Assembly: GCF_006716565.1 (NCBI RefSeq)
Contig: NZ_VFPG01000001.1
Coordinates: 620,001-684,000 of the forward strand
Origin: Nocardia bhagyanarayanae
GTDB taxonomy: Bacteria; Actinomycetota; Actinomycetes; Mycobacteriales; Mycobacteriaceae
Direction of reading: 5' to 3'
Length of the DNA: 64,000 nucleotides
Numbering within the stretch: the stretch's first letter is position 1; each line of letters begins with the position of its first letter. The position numbers and the translations under genes are program-made. The notes beneath the pieces are model-generated. The model worked only from the letters and a program-made list of their open reading frames with translations, did no database searches and had not been told where the DNA came from. Shown piece after piece: positions 8,611 to 17,683 of the stretch.

Positions 8611-10749
8611 GTGAGTGATCTGCCCACGGCCGACGGCCGGACCGGTGTCGAGGAGCGCGGGCCGCTGCGCCCGATCGAACTGGCCACCGGCGCGGTACTG
8701 GGCGGGGTGACGGTCGGGCTGGTCACGGTCGGGTCCGTGGTTCCGCTGGCAGCCGCGCTGCAAATCGTCGCGGCCGTGCCGATGGGCATGCTCGCGCACC
8801 GCTACCGGCCACGCGCGTTGGTCACGGCGACCGCCTCGGCCACCCTGGTCACCTTCGTCGCGGCGGGCATCATGCCCGCGCTCGGCGTGGTCGGGTCGGC
8901 CACGATCGGCGGCATCATCGGCGGGGTCAAGCGCCGCGGCGGCGGGCTGATCTCCGTCTTCGTGCTCGCGGTGCTGGCCGGCGCGCTGTGGGGCGCGTTC
9001 TCCATCGGGTCGCTGCTGGTGGCCGGACAGACCCGCGAGCTGCTGTTCGACACCATCCGCAACACCGCGAACGGCGTGCAACGGATCGCCGCGCGACAGC
9101 CCGCGCTGGAGCCGCTCGGGCGGGCCGCGGCGGAAGTCACCGACGCCGTGCTCGCCTGGTGGTGGGTCTATGTCGGCGGCGGCGTCCTGCTCGGCGTGGT
9201 GGTGAGCGCGCTGTTCTCCTGGTTCGTGCTGGGCTCGGTGCTGGACCGGCTGGCCTGGCTGCCCACTCGGGACCGTCTCGACGCGCCGGTGGACGATCGA
9301 CCGATCGCGCCGCTTCCGGTGACGCTGCGCGCGGCGGGCTTCCGCTATCCGGGCTCGCGCACCGACGCGCTGCGCGACATCGACCTGAGCGTGCGGGTCG
9401 GCGAGTTCGTCGCGATCGTCGGCCACAACGGCTCCGGCAAGTCCACCCTCACCCGGCTGCTCGCCGGTCTGCCGCCCACCTCGGGCACGGTGCACCGTCC
9501 CGGCTCCGCGGGCCTCGGCCACCTGGGCGGGACGGCCCTCGTGCTGCAACGACCCGAGAGCCAGACCCTCGGCGTCCTGGTCGCCGACGACGTGGTCTGG
9601 GGACTTCCCCCGGATCTGGCCGCCGAAGTCGACACCGAGGCGCTGCTCGGCGAGGTCGGCCTTGCGGGCATGGGCGATCGCGAGACCGCCACCCTCTCCG
9701 GCGGGCAACAGCAGCGCCTCGCCGTGGCGGCGGCGCTGGCCCGCCGTCCCGCGCTGCTCATCGCCGACGAGGCCACCTCGATGATCGATCCCGAGGGCCG
9801 CCGCGAACTCGTCGCGCTGCTCGGCGAACTGCCGCGCCGCCATCCGATGGCGGTGGTGCTGGTGACTCACCACGAGGCCGATGCCGCGGCCGCGGACCGC
9901 GTGGTGCACCTGGCGGGCGGGCGCACCGTCGAGCACTTGCCCTTCTGGCCGCAGCCGGTGCGCGACACCCGCCGCAGGCCCGTCGGGGAGACGATCCTCG
10001 AACTGCGCGACATCCGGCACACCTACAACCGGGGCACGCCGTGGGAGGCGCCCGCCCTGCACGGCGTCGACCTGGTGGTGCGCCGCGGCGAGGCGCTGCT
10101 CGTCGTCGGCGGCAACGGGTCCGGCAAATCGACGCTCGCCTGGATCATCGCCGGCCTGATCCAACCGACCTCGGGCCGCTGCGATCTCGGCGGCCGTCCG
10201 GTGACGCGCCAGATCGGCCGGGTGGAGCTGGCCTTCCAGCACTCCAGGCTGCAATTGCAGAAGCAGACGGTCGGCGCGGAGATCTCCGACTGGGGTGGGC
10301 GGGCCACCGGGTCGGGCGCGGTCGGCCGAGCTCTGGACGCGGTCGGCCTGGACCGCGCGCTGGCCGCCCGCTCCATCGAGGAACTCAGCGGCGGGCAGGC
10401 CAAGCGCGTCGTGCTCGCCGCCATCGTGGCGAGCCACCCGCAGGTCGTCGTGCTCGACGAACCGCTGGCCGGACTGGATCCGGAGGGCCGCGCCGACATC
10501 GTGGAACTGCTCGCCCGGTTGCGCGACTCCGGGCTGACACTGATCGTCATCTCGCACGACGTGGCGGACATGGCCGCCGTGTGCGATCGCACGGTGCACT
10601 TGAGTTCGGGTCGCATCCTGGAGACGCAGCCGGTCACGGACGCCGCGCCCGCGGCGCATCGCATCGATCCGCACCGCGACCCGCGTTCGGCCGCACCGCC
10701 GCGGCCGGGTGACACGGCGTGGCGCTTCGGACACGGGGGTGTCGAATGA
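8611..10749 (+). CDS. ECF transporter: DUF2232-like membrane domain fused to two ATPase domains
   Basis: 712-aa fusion like mycobacterial Rv2326c. Residues 1-225 form a multi-helix membrane region resembling the DUF2232/S-component fold, here the probable substrate-binding subunit. Two ECF-type ABC ATPases follow. The first has Walker A GHNGSGKS at about 271, signature LSGGQQQR at about 362 and Walker B LLIADEAT. The second has GGNGSGKS at about 500 and LSGGQAKR at about 592, with VVLDEPLAGLD. Both look competent. The start is GTG. The stop overlaps the EcfT start by 4 bp (ATGA), so the two are co-translated. The transported nutrient is unknown; ECF systems usually import vitamins or metals. 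Confidence 0.88.
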   Translation: MSDLPTADGRTGVEERGPLRPIELATGAVLGGVTVGLVTVGSVVPLAAALQIVAAVPMGMLAHRYRPRALVTATASATLVTFVAAGIMPALGVVGSATIGGIIGGVKRRGGGLISVFVLAVLAGALWGAFSIGSLLVAGQTRELLFDTIRNTANGVQRIAARQPALEPLGRAAAEVTDAVLAWWWVYVGGGVLLGVVVSALFSWFVLGSVLDRLAWLPTRDRLDAPVDDRPIAPLPVTLRAAGFRYPGSRTDALRDIDLSVRVGEFVAIVGHNGSGKSTLTRLLAGLPPTSGTVHRPGSAGLGHLGGTALVLQRPESQTLGVLVADDVVWGLPPDLAAEVDTEALLGEVGLAGMGDRETATLSGGQQQRLAVAAALARRPALLIADEATSMIDPEGRRELVALLGELPRRHPMAVVLVTHHEADAAAADRVVHLAGGRTVEHLPFWPQPVRDTRRRPVGETILELRDIRHTYNRGTPWEAPALHGVDLVVRRGEALLVVGGNGSGKSTLAWIIAGLIQPTSGRCDLGGRPVTRQIGRVELAFQHSRLQLQKQTVGAEISDWGGRATGSGAVGRALDAVGLDRALAARSIEELSGGQAKRVVLAAIVASHPQVVVLDEPLAGLDPEGRADIVELLARLRDSGLTLIVISHDVADMAAVCDRTVHLSSGRILETQPVTDAAPAAHRIDPHRDPRSAAPPRPGDTAWRFGHGGVE

Positions 10750-11483
10750 GCACTGTCCTGCTTCGCCAAGTGCCGGTGTCCAGCCCCGTGCACAACCTCT
10801 GGGCGGGCACCAAGATGATCGCCGCGTTCCTGATCAGCCTGCTGCTGATGTTCTGGCCGACCTGGCCAGTGCTCGGCGCGATGGTCGTCTTCCTGCTCGC
10901 GATCGGTCTGCTCGCCCGGCTGCCGCTCGGCACGCTGCCCAGGCTGCCGTGGTGGTTCTGGGCGCTGCTCGGCGCGGGTGCGCTGATCAACCTTCCGGTG
11001 GGCGGCGCCGCGGTCCTGCGCTACACCCAGGTGATGGTCTTCGGCCTGATCCTGGTGGCCGCCTCGTTCTTGATCGCGTGGACGACGCCCATGGGCGAGA
11101 TCGCCCCCGCGCTGGCCAAATTGGGCGCGCCGCTGCGCAAACTCAAAGTCCCGGTGGACGAGTGGGCCGTCGTGGTGGCACTGACGCTGCGCGGGCTGCC
11201 GCTGCTGCTCGAGGAGATCCGGGTGCTGCGCGCGGCCCGCAAGCTGCGGCCCAAGGACCGGCTGCTGGACCGCGCGTCCGACAGCCCGATCATCGACATC
11301 CTCACCGCGGCCATGGCCGTCGCCACCCGCCGCGCCACCGAGCTCGGCGAGGCCATCACCGCCCGCGGCGGCACCGGACAGCTCACCGCGCGGCCGAGCG
11401 CGCCGGGTCGCCGCGACGCGGTCGCGCTCAGCCTCGTCGTGCTCGTGTGCGCGGGCTCGGTGTTGCTCGACGTGCTCATCTGA
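10746..11483 (+). CDS. ecfT: ECF transporter T component (EcfT)
   Basis: 245-aa transmembrane coupling protein of an energy-coupling-factor importer, matching Rv2325c in arrangement. Several hydrophobic helices cover about 25-115, with one at the C-terminus. The cytoplasmic coupling helices carry Ala-Arg motifs (ARKLRP at about 160 and ITARGG at about 205) that engage the two ATPases. Its ATG overlaps the ATPase stop codon in ATGA. Together with the upstream fusion protein it makes a complete transporter from two polypeptides. Confidence 0.87.
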   Translation: MSTVLLRQVPVSSPVHNLWAGTKMIAAFLISLLLMFWPTWPVLGAMVVFLLAIGLLARLPLGTLPRLPWWFWALLGAGALINLPVGGAAVLRYTQVMVFGLILVAASFLIAWTTPMGEIAPALAKLGAPLRKLKVPVDEWAVVVALTLRGLPLLLEEIRVLRAARKLRPKDRLLDRASDSPIIDILTAAMAVATRRATELGEAITARGGTGQLTARPSAPGRRDAVALSLVVLVCAGSVLLDVLI

Positions 11484-11540
11484 GCGGTCTCGACGGCTGG
11501 GACGACAGCGCGAACCGCGACACGGCAGACTGAGGACCAG

Positions 11541-11675
11541 ATGAATTCGCTGTTCCCCGAACCGGCCTCGGTCGAGGCGCTGAGCGGCGGCGTCGACGCG
11601 ATCGCGTCGGCCTTCCAGCAGGAGGACGAGCTCAACGCCAAGGCGATCGAGAAGCTCGAGAGTTCCGTCGAATAG
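11541..11675 (+). CDS. Small acidic 44-aa protein after ecfT
   Basis: A short frame of 44 codons plus stop encodes a protein beginning MNSLFPEPASVEALSGG and ending KLESSVE. It is acidic and probably mostly helical. TGAGGACC lies 4-6 nt before the ATG as a ribosome-binding site, and the codons have the G/C third positions of neighbouring genes. It starts 57 bp after ecfT on the same strand, so it may belong to that operon. No domain is recognised. It could be an EcfT-associated peptide or chance; the ribosome-binding site and codon use favour a real gene. Confidence 0.55.
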   Translation: MNSLFPEPASVEALSGGVDAIASAFQQEDELNAKAIEKLESSVE

Positions 11676-12052
11676 GGGTAAGCCCCTTCGCCGAGTCACG
11701 TATCGCATGTTGTAGCAAACCTTCAGTACGACATGCCTTCGCGCCACTCCGCGCGTGCGCGTCTTCTACGGACTTCGCCTTTTCCGGCCGCTGCGCCGTG
11801 GACGACGCTTTGACGTGCCCGTATAACCAAGTGGCATAGCGCCTTCGGCAATGGCATGGCAACCGATAAGGACAAGAATCAGGAATACCCACCGATTTCG
11901 GGGTCTAAACAAGCAATAGCCCAGTAGTGTGGCAGACGGCGCAGCTGTTCTCTAGATCACATCCAGGCTCCGCACGTGTTGAGGGGGAAGGTTTTTCGGC
12001 GTGCGGGTTGTTCGTAGGGCATGAAAACCTGATGCAGATTGGAACTTCGGAA
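11676..12052. other. 377-bp intergenic region, AT-richer than surroundings
   Basis: No supported gene. Base composition is less GC-rich than the neighbours (for example the stretch around 11860-11930), as expected for a promoter region. The downstream secreted-protein gene presumably has its promoter here; TAGATC near 11954 is a weak -10 candidate. An 86-codon frame on the reverse strand has no ribosome-binding site or domain. Confidence 0.5.
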
Positions 12053-12688
12053 ATGATTCTCCGCAAGATCACCGCGGCCGTCGTACCGCTCGTCGCCGCC
12101 GTCGCCGTCGGCGCGGGCACTGTGCACGCACAACCGGCCGCCGCCTCCGTCCCGAACATCGGGTACGAGGCGAAGCTGGTCGGCGACAAGATCATCACCA
12201 CACTCACGGACGGCTCCTTCGAGCTGACCGGCAACTCGGTGGACATCAACGACTCCGCCGGAAACGCGGTCCTCACCCTGCCGCTCTCGGTTCGGCAGGA
12301 CGGACTGGAATTCCCGCTGCCGCACGAGATCCGCGACGGCGGCCGGGTGCTGGAGCTGACGGCGGTCAAGAACGTCGCGCAGGCGCGTCCGGCGCAGGCG
12401 ATCCCCGTCGCCTCCCCGGTGGAGGACCAGCGGGCGATGGACGCGTTCATCTCCCAGTTCGGAATCGCCACCGCCGTCGGCGGTTTCATCGGCACCGCGC
12501 TCGGCGCTCTCATCGGCCTCACCGGCATCGTCGCCGGTCCCGGCGTGATCGCCAGCGTGATCGCGGGTGCCGCGGTCGGCGGCATCATCGGCACCATCGT
12601 GGTGGGCGGTCCGACACTGCTGGTCGCCGGTATCGACCTGATCAGCACCTTGGCCGCCCAGCCGGGCACCACCAAGTGGGCGGAGTAG
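12053..12688 (+). CDS. Secreted protein with C-terminal glycine-zipper membrane segment
   Basis: 211-aa exported protein of unknown function. A Sec signal peptide covers about 1-26 with cleavage after VHA. The middle is a beta-rich region. The C-terminal third (about 140-195) is a long Gly/Ala/Ile stretch with repeated GxxxG-type spacing (VGGFIGTALGALIG and AAVGGIIGTIVVGG), suggesting membrane insertion or oligomer packing. Proteins of this plan are common in Nocardia (from memory). The ATG at 12053 gives a normal signal peptide; the ATG at 12032 adds seven residues and cannot be excluded. A strong terminator follows. Confidence 0.75.
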   Translation: MILRKITAAVVPLVAAVAVGAGTVHAQPAAASVPNIGYEAKLVGDKIITTLTDGSFELTGNSVDINDSAGNAVLTLPLSVRQDGLEFPLPHEIRDGGRVLELTAVKNVAQARPAQAIPVASPVEDQRAMDAFISQFGIATAVGGFIGTALGALIGLTGIVAGPGVIASVIAGAAVGGIIGTIVVGGPTLLVAGIDLISTLAAQPGTTKWAE

Positions 12689-12721
12689 GCCGGACGCCCG
12701 GCTGAGCCACCCTTTCCGGAC

Positions 12722-12761
12722 GCGGCGCGCACCGACGACCCCTCGAGTCGGTGCGCGCCGC
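12722..12761. terminator. 15-bp-stem terminator hairpin
   Basis: Perfect inverted repeat with 15-bp arms (left GCGGCGCGCACCGAC, 12722-12736; right 12747-12761) and a 10-nt loop, followed by TCTTCGTTC. It lies 34 bp after the secreted-protein gene and between convergent genes, so it probably serves both strands. Confidence 0.75.
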
Positions 12762-12866
12762 TCTTCGTTCAGCCGCGACTTTCGCAGAGGCTGCATCGAC
12801 GCGCTCGTCGAGGCCGGACGATCTCCGCCCAGCCGCCGCCGCTTTCGTCGCCGGGCGATACGCGGC

Positions 12867-14111
12867 TCAACGAGCGTGGCACCCCGCGGCCACCGGCACA
12901 CCCGCGAACCGGTCGGTGAGATAGTCCATCGCCCCGAACGCCTCGACCACCGCTGTCGGATTGTGGCCGGGCAGCATCGAATGCCTGAAGGTGATGTCCG
13001 CGCCGAGCGCGCAGTAGCGGTCGAGCAGCGCGGTGAAGCCCGCGACGGGAATCACGTCGTCGGTGGTGCTGTGGTAGAGGTAGGCCGGTACCCGCGGCGC
13101 GCTCGCGCCCAGCTCCTGCGCGTCCGTCGCCGCGCGGAACGCCGGGTGCGCCAGGAGGTCCGGCTCGATCGCGAAGTCGTCGACGCGCGTGCCGCTGTAC
13201 TTCAGCACCAGGTCCGACCCGCAGGCCGATCCGTCCTCGGCCAGCATCGCGTGCCCGCGTTCGTTGAGCAGCTCCGCGACGCCGAACTCCGGGTGGTCGC
13301 GGGCGATCGCGAGCACGATCAGCAACGCCAGCCCGGCCTGCACACCGCCGTCCACGCCGCGGGCGATGGCGGGCCAGTCGGCGGGAACGCCGCCGGAGGT
13401 GATGCCGGCGAACCGGACGTCCGGTGCGTAGTCCGGTTGCAGCTGCGCGGCCCACAGCGTGGCGAAGGCGCCACCCGAGTACCCGTACGCGCCGATCGGA
13501 CTCGCGGGTCCGACGCCGCCGGCGCCGAACGCCCTTGCCGCCCGGATACCGTCGAGCACACCGCGCCCGGAATTCACGCCGTCCAGGAAGCGCGACCCCG
13601 GTCCCTCGTAGTCACTGACCACAACCGCCCAGCCGCGGCGCAGCGCGTCCGCGATGAAAGGCGTGTCGATATAGGTGGTCACGCCGCTCAGTTCCCATCC
13701 GCCGCGCAACGCGTAGGAGGGCGCGCAGTGGCTGCCGAGACTGTCCTCGGGCACCTGATAGGACAGCAGCGGCCGCTCGCCCTGGCCCCACCACGGCAGG
13801 ATCGGCGCCAGCACCGTGGCCATACCGGGGATGGGCCCGCCGCCCGCGTCGTTCGTCCGGTACTGCACCTGCCAGGCCGAAATCGGCAGCGGCAGACCGA
13901 GCGGCGCGATCGGCCGGGAGCGGGTGACGGCGCCCGCGGGGTACTCGGCGAGATCGGCGGGCGCGGCATAGAACGGATCGGCGTCGGGCCGCGGTATCGC
14001 CGCGCTCGGAGCGGCATGCGCGAGCAGACTGAGCGACACCATCGCGGCGACCGCGAACCCCCTCAGAAGCGCACCGAAAGCCAGAACCGACAGGCCGTTC
14101 TTCGTCCTCAT
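12867..14111 (-). CDS. Secretory lipase (LIP family)
   Basis: 414-aa secreted alpha/beta hydrolase of the secretory lipase family, expected to hydrolyse acylglycerols outside the cell. A signal peptide covers about 1-38 (hydrophobic stretch at 20-35, cleavage near SAA). The nucleophile is Ser212 in GYSGG, the acid is Asp351 or Asp352 (STTDDVIP) and the base is His383 (PGHNP). Cysteines at about 129 and 297 could form a disulfide. A second lipase of the same family lies at 44263-45711. It is divergent from the isochorismatase-like gene. Confidence 0.87.
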   Translation of the reverse strand: MRTKNGLSVLAFGALLRGFAVAAMVSLSLLAHAAPSAAIPRPDADPFYAAPADLAEYPAGAVTRSRPIAPLGLPLPISAWQVQYRTNDAGGGPIPGMATVLAPILPWWGQGERPLLSYQVPEDSLGSHCAPSYALRGGWELSGVTTYIDTPFIADALRRGWAVVVSDYEGPGSRFLDGVNSGRGVLDGIRAARAFGAGGVGPASPIGAYGYSGGAFATLWAAQLQPDYAPDVRFAGITSGGVPADWPAIARGVDGGVQAGLALLIVLAIARDHPEFGVAELLNERGHAMLAEDGSACGSDLVLKYSGTRVDDFAIEPDLLAHPAFRAATDAQELGASAPRVPAYLYHSTTDDVIPVAGFTALLDRYCALGADITFRHSMLPGHNPTAVVEAFGAMDYLTDRFAGVPVAAGCHAR

Positions 14112-14297
14112 CTCGAGCTCCAGAGTTCACCGAGGCGCACTCGACCTCGCCTCGAGTCACTCGACGGTACTGCCGTAGCGGCCGCCCGGCAACCTCCGCG
14201 GCACGCCTGGTTACAGTGGTGCGAAAGTGCTTTCGGCGCAACCGAATCGCCACCCCACGAGGCCCGGCGACGCGGTCATCGAGAAGGAGAGCTGACC

Positions 14298-14945
14298 ATG
14301 CGGTACGGCAACGGACTGGACATTCCCGAGGGGCTCGCCGACGTGTGCGGTCCGGACCGGATGGCGGTGATCGTCTACGACATGCAGGTGGGCGTGCTGT
14401 CACAGCTGCCGGACGGCCCGGAAATCATCCAGCGGGTGGTGCCCGTGGTGGAAGCGGCGCGGCGTGGCGGTTACCCGGTGATCTTCTTGCGGCACTTCTT
14501 CCTCCCGCACCGGCTCAGCGGCAAGTTCGCGCTGCGAATGGCGATGAGCTGGCAGGGGGTCGACTCGGTCGACGAGCTGAAATCCATTCTCCAGCGCGAC
14601 ACCCCGCCCTTCGAGCTGGTGCCGGAGCTGCGGCCGCGGCCCGACGAGGTCGTCTTCGACAAGACCTCGATGTCGGCCTTCGAGGGCACACCGCTGGCGA
14701 GCACGCTGCGGGACCTCGGCATCGGGGCGTACGCCATCATGGGCGTCGCGATGGAGATAGGCATCGCGCCGACCGTCACCCACTCCACCGATCTCGGCTT
14801 CGTCCCGGTGGTGATCAGCGACGCGTGCGGCGGCCGCGATCAGGACGCGATCGCGCGCGCCTACGCGGATTTCGAGTTCCAGGGGCACGCGATCGTGACG
14901 GATTCCGCGACCATCATGCCGCTGCTCGCGGGCGAGAAGGACTGA
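14298..14945 (+). CDS. Isochorismatase-fold protein lacking the catalytic cysteine
   Basis: 215-aa protein with the cysteine-hydrolase (isochorismatase/nicotinamidase) fold. Asp28 (VIVYDMQ) and Lys122 (FDKTSMSAF) of the usual Asp-Lys-Cys triad are present. The segment that normally ends in the nucleophile reads IMGVAMEIGIAPTV, putting Gly155 where Cys is expected. The later Cys177 in DACGG is at a different position. True isochorismatases also lack this Cys but keep an acidic residue there, so activity is doubtful. ATG at 14298 with GAAGGAGAG upstream. Confidence 0.8.
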   Translation: MRYGNGLDIPEGLADVCGPDRMAVIVYDMQVGVLSQLPDGPEIIQRVVPVVEAARRGGYPVIFLRHFFLPHRLSGKFALRMAMSWQGVDSVDELKSILQRDTPPFELVPELRPRPDEVVFDKTSMSAFEGTPLASTLRDLGIGAYAIMGVAMEIGIAPTVTHSTDLGFVPVVISDACGGRDQDAIARAYADFEFQGHAIVTDSATIMPLLAGEKD

Positions 14946-14950
14946 ACCCG

Positions 14951-14984
14951 CCCCGTCGTCCCGGCGCGCGCCGGGACGACGGGG
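14951..14984. terminator. Perfect bidirectional terminator
   Basis: Perfect hairpin with 14-bp arms CCCCGTCGTCCCGG (14951-14964) and its complement (14971-14984) around CGCGCG. It fills the gap between two convergent genes ending at 14945 and 14990 and should stop transcription from both sides. Confidence 0.85.
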
Positions 14985-14989
14985 ATCGG

Positions 14990-15169
14990 TCAGCCTTCCT
15001 TTCGGATGGCCTTTTTCGCGGCGTCCTGGGCCGTGTCGACGTGGCCCGCGAACTTGCCCCCGGTCTTCTCGTCGACGAGGTCGCCCGCCTTGTCGATCAC
15101 CGTGTCGACCTTGTCCGCGTTCTGCTCGGCCAGGTCCATCGCCTTGGCGGCGAGGTTCTTGAAGTCCAC
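14990..15169 (-). CDS. MT0933/Rv0909-like antitoxin-family small protein
   Basis: 59-aa basic, helical protein beginning VDFKNLAAKAMDLAEQNADKV and ending with a Lys/Arg-rich AAKKAIRKEG. It matches the family annotated as MT0933-like antitoxin (Rv0909 type). The GTG start at 15169 has GGGGAG nine bases upstream; a longer frame to 15247 is rejected because its extra 26 residues are not family-like. No toxin gene is adjacent, so an antitoxin role is unproven. A paralogue lies at 17726-17971 on the other side of ligD. Confidence 0.72.
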   Translation of the reverse strand: MDFKNLAAKAMDLAEQNADKVDTVIDKAGDLVDEKTGGKFAGHVDTAQDAAKKAIRKEG

Positions 15170-15274
15170 TGTGCACTCCCCGTTCTCGAGTCGAAACAAC
15201 CGCGGACTCACGATACCCAGCCCTCGCCCAACCGGCCTGGCAAACATCTAGCGATCGCTGTCACAGCGCGGGCG

Positions 15275-17671
15275 TCAGCCGGATTCGCCGACCCAGCCCG
15301 GATGCCAGAGCCGTCCCGTCTCCGTCCAATTCATGAAGCGCACGGTGCCCGCGATCTTCGGCGAGACCCACACCGCTTCCTTGCGCTCTTCGGCGGTCAG
15401 TGGATTGTCGAACGGACTGGTCTTGCGTTCCAGTTTGCGCAGCCGCTCTGCCATGTCCCGCATGCCGGCGTCGTCGAAACCGGTACCGACCCGGCCCACA
15501 TAGATCAGCCGGTCCTGGTACGGAATGCCGACGAGCAGCGACTTGAACTCGCGCGCCTCGCTGCGCCGCCAGCCGCCGACCACCACCCGCTGGGTGCGCC
15601 AGTTGCGCTGCTTGACCCACGAATGTCCGCGCTTGCCAGGCAGATATACCGAATCCTTGCGCTTGGCGACGACGCCTTCCATCCCCTGCTCCTGGCTGTA
15701 GCGCAGGGCGGTGGCCCCGGGTCCGTCCAGCCGGGGCGGCACGCGCATCGACGGCGCGTTCGCGGCCAACGCCTCGAGCACCCGCCGACGGTCCGAATAG
15801 CGTTTGCGGATCAGCGAGGTGCCGTCCAGATACAGCACATCGAACGCGACGAAGACGGCGCGAGCCGCATCCGCTTGCAGCAGGCCCAGGTTCGCGACGC
15901 CGTGATCGTCGAAGACCACGGCCTCGCCGTCCAGCACGACCCGGTGTCCGTCCAGCTCCTTGGCCAGCACGCCGATGCCCGGGTATCGGGAGGTCACCAC
16001 ATTTCCCGCGCGGCTGCGCAAAGTCACCGCGCCGGAATCGATCTCGGCGATGAGCCGGAAGCCGTCCCATTTCGTCTCGAAGCACCATTCGACGTCGTCC
16101 AACTCGGCGACGTCGCCGGAGATCGCGAGCATCGGCGCGAGACCACACGGAAAGGGCGCGGAACGGCTTGCCGGTGCTGATTTCTCGTCCGGTGCGGCCT
16201 CGACGTGCGGCGCGACCTCTTCGACCGGCTCAGCCGCGGCTTCCGGCTCGCCGTCGGATCCGTTGGACGCCGCTCGCCCGCGAACCGAATCCCGGTGCTC
16301 CTCATCGCCCTCCGCGCTCTGCTGCTGATCGCGCATGAGATGCATCAGCCACTGATTGCCGTTGGTCTGGATGAGCGCGTAGCGGCCGGTCAGCCGCTCA
16401 CCGTGGAAGCGGACGATCACCTCGTCGTCGCGCCACTTCTCGGTCTCGTAGGTGCCGGTATCCCAGATGGTCATCTCCCCCGCGCCGTACTCCCCCTTCG
16501 GGATCTCGCCGTGGAAGTGCAAGTACTCCAGCGGATGATCCTCGGTGTGCACCGCAAGGCGGTTCTGCCGCGACGACGTCGGTGGACCCTTCGGCACCGC
16601 CCAGGACACCAGCACGCCGTCGCGTTCGAGCCGGACGTCCCAGTGCAATCTGCGCGCGTGGTGCTCCTGCACCACGAACCGGTCACCGGTGCCAGGGGCG
16701 GGCGGCGCGGACGGCACCGGCTCCGGTGTGCGCGCCGGATCGCGCATCGAGCGGTACTTGCTCAGCGCATCGGCGCCGCCTTGGGAATCCGGCGGGTCCA
16801 GCTCGGCGAGCAGATCGCCGTCGTCTCGCCAGCGGGCGAGCACCTCCTCGAAACGCAAGTGCCGCAGCTTCTTCCGATTCTCGATCTCGGCCCAGGTGCG
16901 CGGCGCCGCGGCATTGGGCTCGGTGCGGCCGCGCATCGAATAGGGGGCGATGGTGGTCTTGGCCGGGTTGTTCTGGCTCCAGTCCAGGAAAACCTTGCCG
17001 CGCCGAACGGATTTGGCCATCGTCGCCGTGACCAGTTCCGGGTGCAGCTTCTCCAGATTGGTGGCCACCTGTTTGGCCACCGTCGACGCGCCGCCGGGGC
17101 TCAGCACCCGGTCCAGCGGGACGTACAGGTGAATACCCTTGCTGCCGCTGGTGACCGGGAACGCGTGCAGACCGATCCCCTCGACCATCTCCCGTACGGC
17201 GAGCGCGACCGTCGCGCATTCCGGCAGACCGACGCCAGGTCCCGGATCGAGATCGAAGACGATACGGGTGGCCGGGCCCATCTCGTCGCCGTCGAAACGC
17301 CATTGCGGCACATGGACTTCCAGCGAAGCCTGCTGCCCGATCCAGGCCAGGCCCGCCTCGGAGTCGATCAACGGATAGGCGACCCGCCGATCGGAGTGCG
17401 CGAGCGTGCGGCGCTCGATCCATGACGGCGCGTGTTCGGCCAGGTTCTTCTCGAAGAAGGAGGGTTCGTCGACCCCGTTGGGCCAGCGCTTCCTGGTCAC
17501 CGGGCGCCCGGCGATATGCGGCAGCATCGCCGGGGCGATGGCCGCGTAGTAGGCGATCACCTCGCCTTTGGTGGTCCCGGTCGCCGGATACAGCACCTTG
17601 TCGAGGTTGCTGAGTTCGACCTCGATACTCGGTCGGCCAGGACCACCACCGAATGCACGGCGGCGCACCAT
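15275..17671 (-). CDS. ligD: ATP-dependent DNA ligase LigD (polymerase, phosphoesterase, ligase)
   Basis: 798-aa multifunctional non-homologous end-joining ligase with the mycobacterial domain order. The primase-polymerase domain (about 15-300) has metal ligands Asp140 and Asp142 in FDLDPG. The 3'-phosphoesterase domain (about 334-445) contains EHHARRLHWDVRLE and HTEDHPLEY. The ATP-dependent ligase domain (about 500-798) has adenylated Lys534 in ETKWDGFR, and VLDGEAV, KRKDSVYLPG and SWVKQR as later motifs. A charged linker at about 450-495 joins the last two. Ku is not in this window. A TACTAT -10 box 6 nt before the ATG suggests leaderless transcription, and a hairpin sits immediately upstream. 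Confidence 0.93.
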   Translation of the reverse strand: MVRRRAFGGGPGRPSIEVELSNLDKVLYPATGTTKGEVIAYYAAIAPAMLPHIAGRPVTRKRWPNGVDEPSFFEKNLAEHAPSWIERRTLAHSDRRVAYPLIDSEAGLAWIGQQASLEVHVPQWRFDGDEMGPATRIVFDLDPGPGVGLPECATVALAVREMVEGIGLHAFPVTSGSKGIHLYVPLDRVLSPGGASTVAKQVATNLEKLHPELVTATMAKSVRRGKVFLDWSQNNPAKTTIAPYSMRGRTEPNAAAPRTWAEIENRKKLRHLRFEEVLARWRDDGDLLAELDPPDSQGGADALSKYRSMRDPARTPEPVPSAPPAPGTGDRFVVQEHHARRLHWDVRLERDGVLVSWAVPKGPPTSSRQNRLAVHTEDHPLEYLHFHGEIPKGEYGAGEMTIWDTGTYETEKWRDDEVIVRFHGERLTGRYALIQTNGNQWLMHLMRDQQQSAEGDEEHRDSVRGRAASNGSDGEPEAAAEPVEEVAPHVEAAPDEKSAPASRSAPFPCGLAPMLAISGDVAELDDVEWCFETKWDGFRLIAEIDSGAVTLRSRAGNVVTSRYPGIGVLAKELDGHRVVLDGEAVVFDDHGVANLGLLQADAARAVFVAFDVLYLDGTSLIRKRYSDRRRVLEALAANAPSMRVPPRLDGPGATALRYSQEQGMEGVVAKRKDSVYLPGKRGHSWVKQRNWRTQRVVVGGWRRSEAREFKSLLVGIPYQDRLIYVGRVGTGFDDAGMRDMAERLRKLERKTSPFDNPLTAEERKEAVWVSPKIAGTVRFMNWTETGRLWHPGWVGESG

Positions 17672-17677
17672 GACTCG

Positions 17678-17683
17678 ATAGTA
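17678..17683 (-). promoter_or_regulatory. Putative -10 box of ligD (leaderless)
   Basis: TACTAT on the reverse strand, 6 nt before the ligD ATG, with no ribosome-binding site in between. Spacing is typical of leaderless actinobacterial transcripts. The -35 would fall in the hairpin at 17684-17718. Confidence 0.45.

Noticed and set aside
7924..10734. 936-codon reverse frame opposite the ECF fusion gene
   Set aside because: The forward strand has two full sets of Walker and signature motifs; the reverse translation has none.
11632..11892. 86-codon reverse frame after ecfT
   Set aside because: It overlaps the end of the better-supported 44-aa ORF antisense, lacks a ribosome-binding site and shows no domain.
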